A stretch of 5,730 nt of DNA from positions 1-5,730 of the forward strand of contig JAJYGM010000284.1 of assembly GCA_021785095.1 (NCBI GenBank), in the 5' to 3' direction. Source of the DNA: Actinomycetes bacterium (lineage in GTDB: Bacteria > Actinomycetota > Acidimicrobiia > Acidimicrobiales > Bog-793). A model generated the notes under the pieces. That model was not told the DNA's origin. It made no database searches and saw nothing but the letters and a program-made list of their open reading frames with translations. The position numbers and the translations under genes were made by a program. This document shows, in pieces, positions 1 to 4,762 of the stretch; positions within the stretch are counted from its first letter, which is position 1, and every line of letters starts with the position of its first letter.

Positions 1-2
1 CC

Positions 3-386
3 GGGCAGATCACCAACTGCCTGGCCGCCACCAGCCTGAGGCCTGCCAACTTTCCCAACAACGACATCCCCGCCACCACCAGCCAGGGGGACACCTACAC
101 GAACATCGCCTGGACGAGCCTGGGCGACCCGACCGCCGGCCTCACCGTGACGCTGGACCCGACCGGCACGGTCACCGTGGCAGGCTCGATGTCGGCGGAG
201 GTCACCTACACCGACACCACCCCAGGAAGCTCCTTTTTCGGCTCGGTGTCGCAGGTCCAGACTGACGGTCCCACCAACGTCTGGTTCTCCTATCCGATCA
301 CCTGGAACGGTACCGGCTGGACGCTGGGCACCGTCACCGCCTCCAACCAGCCCCCGGCCGGTCAGTCCACGTCGTCTGCTGCGTAG
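3..386 (+). CDS. C-terminal part of a probable exported protein of unknown function (5' end outside window)
   Basis: The frame is open from the first bases of the window and ends at TAG (384-386), giving at least 127 residues with no convincing internal start, so this is the 3' part of a longer gene. The visible protein is rich in Thr, Ser, Gly and Pro, has almost no charged residues apart from Asp, and alternates short beta-type stretches with turns. The tail reads VWFSYPITWNGTGWTLGTV and then a low-complexity Pro/Ser/Ala end. A final pair of strands of the form 'hydrophobic-W-x-G-x-G-W' is common in small exported NTF2-like or beta-sandwich domains of actinobacterial conjugative elements, but I cannot assign a family. 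One cysteine (NCLAA) is visible near the start. It lies next to the tandem repeats and converges with the metal operon. The coding frame looks sound; the function is unknown. Confidence 0.6.
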   Translation, partial: GQITNCLAATSLRPANFPNNDIPATTSQGDTYTNIAWTSLGDPTAGLTVTLDPTGTVTVAGSMSAEVTYTDTTPGSSFFGSVSQVQTDGPTNVWFSYPITWNGTGWTLGTVTASNQPPAGQSTSSAA

Positions 387-389
387 ATT

Positions 390-485
390 CCGGACTGCAA
401 CATACCGACGCAACCGGACTGCAACATGCCGACGCAGCCGGACTGCAACATGCCGACGCAGCCGGACTGCAACATGCCGGCGCAG
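390..485. repeat. Four tandem copies of a 24-bp repeat
   Basis: Four head-to-tail 24-bp units start at 390, 414, 438 and 462. Each begins CCGGACTGCAACAT and ends CGCAG or CGCAA. Units 2 and 3 are identical. Unit 1 differs at two positions (A for G at unit positions 15 and 24) and unit 4 at one (G for A at position 19). The array starts four bases after the stop codon of the upstream gene and runs into CCGGGAAAAGGGG (486-498). The period is a multiple of three, so one plus-strand frame encodes an 8-residue repeat PDCNMPTQ ending in PGKG. That frame is also the frame of the upstream gene. There are no unique spacers, so this is not a CRISPR. A diverged copy of the last unit plus its 3' flank lies inside the relaxase gene at 5590-5626. 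Confidence 0.9.
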
Positions 486-487
486 CC

Positions 488-510
488 GGGAAAAGGGGTG
501 CCTTCTTCCC
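488..510. terminator. Possible hairpin terminator between converging genes
   Basis: GGGAAAAGG (488-496) can pair with CCTTCTTCCC (501-510). The stem has nine base pairs with one bulged C (505) and a four-base loop. It lies between the plus-strand gene ending at 386 and the minus-strand operon ending at 586, where a terminator is expected. No T-run follows on either strand, so it would be a weak or non-canonical terminator. The rest of the gap to 585 shows no gene, only a further CCGGACTG at 544-551. Confidence 0.3.
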
Positions 511-585
511 GCGCTCCGCTGCGCACGTTCACCTCTCGCGCCACCGGACTGGATCGGCAATTGGCTCCGATTCACCTGCTGTCAG

Positions 586-1299
586 TCATTCCCCTGTCGG
601 CCAGGTGAAGGCGACGATGTGGGGAAACGAACCTGGGGTCCCGTAGCCGACCACGATATCGTCATGGGGTCGAAGGGCATAGTGGGCAGGGTCTGCGATG
701 CGATGCCCGTTGACATATACCTGGACAGTTGATCCACTACTGTCTTGGTAGCTGCCGAGCTGGTTGGCGCTGAAGGTGACGCCCCATAGGTCGAAGAAAG
801 CGCCAAGCGTGAAGGCGTTGGAAGGTTGGCTCGCTTCGATGTGGATCACGCCACTCGTGTCGTGTGTGTGCATGGGAGCCTCGATCTGGTCGGCGGCACT
901 GATCGCCACGTTGGCTGGAACGGTGACCGGGCTCCCGTTGACATAGATCGCGAGGTGGGCGTGGACGTGGTAGCTCTCGTCTCCATTGGACGGAAGTCCG
1001 AAGGATTGTAGGGTGGCGAGCCGCTCGGGGAGCGACCCGTACTCGGGCTGCCAGGGCGCAGGGGTCGACTGCAGGCCCTGAAGGTCACTCAATTGCAAGG
1101 CGGAGCCGGAGTTCGAGAGGTTATTCGTCGACCCGCCGCCAAGAATGGCGAAACTTATCCACGCGATTATTCCGAGCGCAACAATGGCGCCGGAAAGCCA
1201 GGCGAGGCGGACCGCGCGCCGGTGACTTCGTTCTTGCTCTTCTCGAAGCTGCCGTGCTCGCTCCCGGGCCTGCTCCTTGGCTTTGGCACGACTTGCCAT
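586..1299 (-). CDS. Membrane-anchored His-rich protein, third gene of the metal operon
   Basis: The 237-aa protein has a charged, Arg/Glu/Gln-rich N-terminal segment (1-32), probably cytoplasmic and partly helical. One membrane helix follows at about 33-54, then a linker, then an extracytoplasmic domain from about residue 85. That domain contains HVHAH (111-115), MHTHD (143-147) and VIHIE (151-155), plus two similar strands, IYVNGSPVTV (118-127) and VYVNGHRI (194-201). I recognise the pattern of an uncharacterised family common in actinobacteria (histidine clusters, 'YVNG' strands, HTHD-x-x-G-x-IHIE, then a 'TLG-x-FF' segment). No biochemical role is known to me. The ATG at 1299 overlaps the ATPase stop as TGATG, and AAGGGTGG lies just upstream. 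Co-transcription with a metal sensor and metal ATPase suggests extracytoplasmic metal binding, perhaps accepting the exported ion; this is inference. Its DNA is less GC-rich than the relaxase region (69 of 120 G/C at 661-780). Confidence 0.85.
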   Translation of the reverse strand: MASRAKAKEQARERARQLREEQERSHRRAVRLAWLSGAIVALGIIAWISFAILGGGSTNNLSNSGSALQLSDLQGLQSTPAPWQPEYGSLPERLATLQSFGLPSNGDESYHVHAHLAIYVNGSPVTVPANVAISAADQIEAPMHTHDTSGVIHIEASQPSNAFTLGAFFDLWGVTFSANQLGSYQDSSGSTVQVYVNGHRIADPAHYALRPHDDIVVGYGTPGSFPHIVAFTWPTGE

Positions 1300-3491
1300 C
1301 AGACCACCCTTTCTGGTTTGTAGTCGGATCGCCTCAGCATTCGCAACCCGTTGGCGATGATCAACACAGCGGTACCCTCGTTGAGCACCACACCGCCGGT
1401 CAGGTTGAGAAGGCCGGCCAACGCGGCGGCCACGAGCACCGCCACGCTCACAAGGCTCATCACGACGTTCTGGCGGATGTTGCGCTGCGCTCGGCGTGCG
1501 AGTCGAATGGCAGCCGGTAGGCGAGAAAGGTCATCTGCCATCAGCGCCACGTCTGCCGTCTCCAGAGCCACATCGGTCCCGGCGGCTCCCATGGCAATCG
1601 CCACATCAGCCGATGCGAGAGCGGGGGCGTCGTTTATCCCGTCTCCCACCATGGCAACGGTGCAATGCACTGCTTTCATTCTTTCGATTGCGGCGGTCTT
1701 TTCTTCGGGGAGAAGCTCAGCTTCGTACTCCTCCAAGTCCAACTGCGCAACGAGCGAGGCGGCCACGCGGCGAGCGTCGCCAGTCAGCATGACAAGGCGT
1801 CCTATTCCCACCCCGCGCAAGGCGCTTATCGTTCGCGCCGCCTCTGGACGAACTACGTCGGCGATGCCAAGCAGACCGAGCACCTGAACGTCGTCGGCGA
1901 GGCCCACAGCGGTGATGCCGGAGGATTCCAGCTCCCCAAGGACGATCCGGGCCGCGCCGGCATCGTTCCGGGTCAAGTCGAGACGACCCAGCCGAAGGCG
2001 TCGACCGTCGACGGTGGCCTCGATGCCCACGCCCGGCAAAGCACGCGCGTCACGGGCTGCCGGGATGTCAAGACCACGTTCTCGGGCGGCGTCGATGACC
2101 GCCCGCCCGAGAGGATGCTCGCTGGAGGACTCCACGGCAGCCGCCAGCGCAAGCACACGATCGGCGTCCACCCCGTCGAGCCCGACGTTGCTTACGAGCA
2201 CCGGTCGACCCTGGGTGAGCGTTCCTGTCTTGTCGAAAGCGATGGTATCGACCCGGGCAAGCGCTTCAAGATAGGCACCGCCCTTGATCAGGATGCCATC
2301 GCGCGCTGCGCGCGCGATGGAGGTGACCACGGTGACAGGCACCGAGATCACCAGCGCACACGAGCACGACACCGAGAGCACGACCAATCCCCGGTAGATC
2401 GCGTCGCGAAGATCGAGGCCGAAGGACGGGCCGAGTGCGGCGACGAGAACGGCGAGTCCGAACATGATCGGTGTGTAGACCGCCCCGAATCGATCGGCGA
2501 AGCGCTGCGCCCGGCCGCGGTGAGCTTGGGCCTCCTCGACCTGGCGGATCACCCGGGCGAGCACCGTGTCCGTATAGGGGGTAGTGACCTCGATCTCAAG
2601 CGCGCCGGGGCCGTTGATCGCCCCCCCGAATACCCGCGCACCCGGGCCGACCTCTATCGGCATCGACTCGCCGGTCACGGGGCTCTGGTCTACCCACGAG
2701 GACCCCGAGCGCACGTCGCCGTCGGTCGGGACCCGCTCGCCCGGACGCGACAGCACGACATCGCCCGGCACCAATGCTTCGACCGGCACCACCTCGCTGC
2801 TCCCGTCGTTCCGCCGACGGATGGCCTCCGGTGGGGTCAGCGCCATCAGCGCTCGGATTGAGCCGCGCGCCCGATCCGTGGCGTAGCCCTCCAGCACCTC
2901 GCCCAGGCTGAACACCACCACCAGCTCGGCCGCCTCGTCGAGATGACCCAGTGCGAGCGCGCCTGCGGTGGCGACCACCAGGAGCACGCCGATCGTCACC
3001 CGGTGAGCGCGCATTGTGGCGATTGCGTGGCGCAGCGGGTAAGCGCCGCCAATAATCACGGTCGCCAGGTACAGCGCCTGACCGGCGTGCGGCACCGTCG
3101 CCAAGTGGTCGAAGACGAGACCGCCGCCAAGCAGGATTGCTGCAGCGCCCAGGGCGATCAAGTCGGGGCGTTGCCACCATTGTCGGTTGGTGGAGCCGGC
3201 GGCCAATAGCCCTTCGGTGGTCAGGCTGATCCCGTCGCGGTTCGCGGCCCGGCGGATCGCCTCGTCCGAGACGCGCTCTTCTGCATTGACTATGACGATC
3301 CCGGCCGATTCGAACAACTGCACGTCTTCGACGCCAGGCAGCTTGCGTAGAGCTTCCAGATCCCCTCCGCACGCGCTGCAGCAGGTCGGATCGAGGTGGT
3401 AGCGGCGGCGTCTGGCACCCGGAAAGTCCGGGAGCGACGATATTCGAGGAGCTCCAACTTCAGTCCGATTGAATACTTTGTGTGGGGTCAT
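1299..3491 (-). CDS. P1B-type heavy-metal-translocating ATPase with CSC in place of CPC
   Basis: The 730-aa length is normal for a P1B ATPase, an ATP-driven metal exporter of the inner membrane. Residues 29-92 look like a ferredoxin-like metal-binding domain with CxxC at 38-41 and an extra C37. Membrane helices lie at about 111-129, 138-157, 164-184, 187-201, 340-358, 366-390, 675-693 and 698-718. Core motifs are intact: TGES 273-276 (actuator), DKTGT 420-424 with phosphorylated D420, HP 459-460, TGD 570-572, GDGIND 616-621. The transport-helix motif is CSC (C376, S377, C378) where CPC is usual. The last helix has N704-E705-G706 where ZntA-type pumps have DxG and P1B-4 pumps HEG. Copper-pump signatures of the last two helices are absent, so Zn/Cd/Pb/Co-type export is more likely, but the metal cannot be named. 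The ATG at 3491 overlaps the ArsR stop by four bases (ATGA), implying translational coupling; no clear Shine-Dalgarno is visible. Confidence 0.95.
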   Translation of the reverse strand: MTPHKVFNRTEVGAPRISSLPDFPGARRRRYHLDPTCCSACGGDLEALRKLPGVEDVQLFESAGIVIVNAEERVSDEAIRRAANRDGISLTTEGLLAAGSTNRQWWQRPDLIALGAAAILLGGGLVFDHLATVPHAGQALYLATVIIGGAYPLRHAIATMRAHRVTIGVLLVVATAGALALGHLDEAAELVVVFSLGEVLEGYATDRARGSIRALMALTPPEAIRRRNDGSSEVVPVEALVPGDVVLSRPGERVPTDGDVRSGSSWVDQSPVTGESMPIEVGPGARVFGGAINGPGALEIEVTTPYTDTVLARVIRQVEEAQAHRGRAQRFADRFGAVYTPIMFGLAVLVAALGPSFGLDLRDAIYRGLVVLSVSCSCALVISVPVTVVTSIARAARDGILIKGGAYLEALARVDTIAFDKTGTLTQGRPVLVSNVGLDGVDADRVLALAAAVESSSEHPLGRAVIDAARERGLDIPAARDARALPGVGIEATVDGRRLRLGRLDLTRNDAGAARIVLGELESSGITAVGLADDVQVLGLLGIADVVRPEAARTISALRGVGIGRLVMLTGDARRVAASLVAQLDLEEYEAELLPEEKTAAIERMKAVHCTVAMVGDGINDAPALASADVAIAMGAAGTDVALETADVALMADDLSRLPAAIRLARRAQRNIRQNVVMSLVSVAVLVAAALAGLLNLTGGVVLNEGTAVLIIANGLRMLRRSDYKPERVV

Positions 3492-3874
3492 CGAGGACAG
3501 GCATCACTCGGTCCGAGCAGCGTCATGCAAAGTCCCGCCTCGATGAGCTGGACCAGGCATGGGTCCTCGACCCGGTAATAGACGAAATTGCCGGCCCGAC
3601 GCGAGGCAACGATGTGTCGGTCCACGAGTCGCTGAAGCTGGTTACACACCGCGGGGCTGCTCATGCCGACCTCGGCAGCGAGGTCTTTGACGCACAGCTC
3701 TTGGCGGCGCGCGATGGCGTGAAGGAGCCGGAGCCGAGTCCCGCTGCCGAGCAAGGCGAACGTGTCTGCCAACTGCTCGGCGTCTTCCACTGGCAGTAGT
3801 GGCCGACGGGCGAGATCCGCGAAGCCTGGCGCCTCGCCGGGGGACAGGACAGCGCCGACGGAGGTAGTGATCAC
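3488..3874 (-). CDS. ArsR/SmtB-family metal-responsive repressor
   Basis: The 128-aa length fits this family of dimeric winged-helix repressors, which leave DNA when they bind metal. From about residue 32 the fold order is recognisable: DAEQLADTFALLGSGTRLRLL, then ELCVKDLA (59-66) at the family's ELCVCDL position, the recognition helix SSPAVCNQLQRLV (72-84), the wing RRAGNFVYYRV (92-102), and a C-terminal helix with D104, C106 and C116. The classic ArsR/CadC Cys pair is incomplete: C61 is present but K63 replaces the second Cys. Other cysteines are C77, C106, C116 and C126. D104-x-C106 sits where SmtB/CzrA-type sensors carry D-x-H, so a Cys-containing site in the last helix is plausible. The GTG at 3874 is the only usable start before the in-frame stop TGA at 3901-3899. 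It has no Shine-Dalgarno, suggesting a very short leader. The first 30 residues are not conserved in the family, so a later start is possible. Confidence 0.92.
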   Translation of the reverse strand: MITTSVGAVLSPGEAPGFADLARRPLLPVEDAEQLADTFALLGSGTRLRLLHAIARRQELCVKDLAAEVGMSSPAVCNQLQRLVDRHIVASRRAGNFVYYRVEDPCLVQLIEAGLCMTLLGPSDACPR

Positions 3875-3885
3875 GATGGGCCAGG

Positions 3886-3913
3886 CTAGTACACAAGTTC
3901 ACCGTATCGTGAA
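3886..3913 (-). promoter_or_regulatory. Weak candidate promoter of the metal operon
   Basis: On the minus strand TTCACG (3913-3908) and TACTAG (3891-3886) are separated by 16 bases and resemble -35 (four of six) and -10 (three of six) elements. Transcription would start about five bases before the GTG at 3874, matching the lack of a Shine-Dalgarno. The palindrome at 3896-3915 would cover the -35 element and spacer, so a bound repressor would block polymerase. The match is weak and could be chance. Confidence 0.25.
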
Positions 3914-3915
3914 TT
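3896..3915. promoter_or_regulatory. Candidate ArsR operator palindrome
   Basis: The inverted repeat has arms 3896-3902 (AGTTCAC) and 3909-3915 (GTGAATT) around a six-base centre, with one mismatch. The inner TTCAC/GTGAA arms are perfect. It is centred about 31 bases upstream of the ArsR GTG, the usual place for self-regulation by this family. Family operators are typically imperfect palindromes of this size, but the assignment rests on position and symmetry only. Confidence 0.45.
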
Positions 3916-4230
3916 CTTTACCAGGTGGGGCGACTAGCGGTGGGTTGTGTTCCTACCGGGCAAACCTCTTGGACCCACCGGAGTGGGCACGTTGCCCGCG
4001 CTCGTCATATCGTCCGCCGGCGCAATGGCTTCGGCGAAACTTCCTCTTCCCCCTGGCGGAAACCCCCATCCCACCCTCTCCGCTCACCCCATAGAAGTAG
4101 TCACACCCTTCCACCCTCCCGGTGGGGACACTGGCGGGGACACGCCGGTGCACAGCTCCAGCCGAACAGCGCGCCACGAACTTCCGTCCGCCAGGTGATC
4201 CGACGACCAACCGAGTCGTGTCCGGGGACC

Positions 4231-4258
4231 GGCGGGGACCTGCCTCGGGGTCCCCGCC
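4231..4258. repeat. 10-bp perfect inverted repeat, hairpin
   Basis: GGCGGGGACC (4231-4240) and GGTCCCCGCC (4249-4258) are exact reverse complements around an eight-base loop. Two copies of the GGGGACC motif in opposite orientation form the stem. Such a hairpin in single-stranded DNA could be a relaxase recognition structure; this is speculative. Confidence 0.7.
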
Positions 4259-4376
4259 TCGCAGTAGCGCCGCTGCGCCGCCTCCGGCCACGACTAGGAT
4301 ACGCGGCAAGACCCCGATTGCAAAATTTTCGGTCCCCGCGTCCCCGCGCGCGTCCCCGCCCCAGCTTGCGGGCCAC

Positions 4377-4392
4377 TTTTCGGACCCGAAAA
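4377..4392. repeat. Perfect palindrome TTTTCGG-AC-CCGAAAA
   Basis: Seven-base arms (4377-4383 and 4386-4392) are exact inverted copies around AC. The right arm is also nearly complementary to ATTTTCGGTCC at 4325-4335, so two alternative foldings exist. It is among the most A/T-rich patches in this GC-rich gap. With no transcript end nearby, it more likely belongs to the origin-like region than to a terminator. Confidence 0.6.
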
Positions 4393-4408
4393 TCCTCGAA
4401 ACACCCTC

Positions 4409-4420
4409 CGGGGATCCCCG
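4409..4420. repeat. Perfect 12-bp palindrome CGGGGATCCCCG
   Basis: This fully symmetric site lies between the palindrome at 4377-4392 and the right-hand motif triplet. It could bind a dimeric protein. In G/C-rich DNA a 12-bp palindrome is not rare, so its importance rests on the surrounding structure. Confidence 0.5.
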
Positions 4421-4486
4421 AAAAACGACCGGTGGGGACAGGGGTGGGGACACTTGCGGGGACAGGCGGTCTGCATCGTGGCGGCC

Positions 4487-4762
4487 ATGGAAACCACCCA
4501 CACACCCAAGTTCAAGCCCGAGGCCCGCCTCGTCTTCACCATCACCGAGACGGCCAACGCCCTGGGGATCTCCCGGGCCTTCGCCTACGAGCTCGTCCGC
4601 AAGGGCGAGCTTCCCTCCATCCGTCTGGGCCGGCGCATCGTCGTCCCCAAGTTGCAACTCGCCAAGCTGGTCGGCGTGGATGCCGATCCGGACGCAGGCG
4701 GGGAGCCCGACGAGGCTGAGGCAGAAGTCGGCACCCGCCTGAATGCCAGGGGGGTGGCCTGA
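4487..4762 (+). CDS. Small excisionase/MerR-type helix-turn-helix protein
   Basis: The 91-aa protein has an 'excisionase family' HTH domain at about residues 17-62. FTITETANALGISRAFAYEL is the helix-turn-helix, followed by VRKGELPSIRLGRRIVVPK, the short wing and strand typical of this fold. The last 30 residues are acidic (Asp/Glu/Ala/Gly) and probably disordered. ATG at 4487 is chosen because the domain begins shortly after it; GTG at 4478 or TTG at 4454 would add 3 or 11 residues, the latter running through the motif array. No clear Shine-Dalgarno is visible. Its stop overlaps the relaxase ATG as TGATG, so the two are translationally coupled. Proteins of this fold act as excisionases, transcription regulators or origin-binding accessory factors. 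The tie to a relaxase and the adjacent motif array favour a relaxosome or regulatory role, but no integrase is visible to decide. Confidence 0.87.
   Translation: METTHTPKFKPEARLVFTITETANALGISRAFAYELVRKGELPSIRLGRRIVVPKLQLAKLVGVDADPDAGGEPDEAEAEVGTRLNARGVA
4748..4754 (+). promoter_or_regulatory. Ribosome binding site of the relaxase gene
   Basis: AGGGGGG lies seven bases before the ATG at 4762, inside the end of the HTH gene. It supports this ATG as the start and is the best Shine-Dalgarno in the window. Confidence 0.55.

Larger units (their letters stand above)
4121..4464. repeat. Iteron-like array of G(T/C)GGGGAC(A/C) motifs in both orientations
   Basis: On the plus strand the motif occurs at 4122-4130, 4134-4142, 4222-4230 (CCGGGGACC), 4232-4240, 4432-4440, 4444-4452 and 4456-4464. 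On the minus strand it occurs at 4249-4257, 4332-4339, 4340-4347 and 4352-4359 (the last three as GTCCCCGC). Starts are 12 bp apart in the pair at 4122/4134, the triplet at 4432/4444/4456 and the pair at 4340/4352, so neighbouring copies lie on nearly the same helix face. The rightmost triplet ends 22 bases before the small HTH gene, so that protein could bind here and regulate itself. Function as iterons, relaxosome sites or operators is inference. Confidence 0.7.
3875..4486. other. 612-bp gene-free divergent region, candidate oriT/origin
   Basis: No credible gene is seen here. Long open frames exist, but they are arginine/proline/serine-rich artefacts of high GC. The left part carries the candidate operator. 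Positions 3916-4120 show nothing firm beyond small hairpins such as GGGCA-CGT-TGCCC (3985-3997). From 4121 to 4464 the strand is crowded with GGGGAC-type motifs, short A/T patches (AAAATTTT 4322-4329) and perfect palindromes. MobF relaxases commonly act at an oriT close to their own gene, so this gap is the natural place for oriT, and possibly a replication origin. No nic sequence could be recognised. Confidence 0.45.

Noticed and set aside
390..485. CRISPR array
   Set aside because: The units abut directly with no unique spacers, only four copies exist, and no cas gene is present.
426..608. Separate 60-aa gene starting within the repeats
   Set aside because: It has no ribosome binding site, its start is merely one of the repeat ATGs, and the part after the repeats resembles no protein. 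It is kept only as a possible readthrough or relic frame.
1665..2861. 398-aa plus-strand open frame
   Set aside because: It lies entirely antisense to the ATPase, which has all its family motifs; the antisense protein is low-complexity and charged with no recognisable fold.
3974..3997. Alternative hairpins CCCAC/GTGGG and GGGCA/TGCCC as an attenuator or riboswitch
   Set aside because: The stems are only five base pairs, no conserved aptamer core is seen, and they lie far from either gene start.
4052..4195. Inverted repeat CCTGGCGGA (4052-4060) / TCCGCCAGG (4187-4195)
   Set aside because: Nine G/C-rich bases separated by about 126 bp are likely by chance in this composition, and no insertion-sequence features accompany them.
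3925..4719. 264-aa plus-strand and 234-aa minus-strand open frames through the gap
   Set aside because: Both are Arg/Pro/Gly/Ser-rich, cross the motif array and overlap the HTH gene in other frames. They are typical artefacts of GC-rich non-coding DNA.
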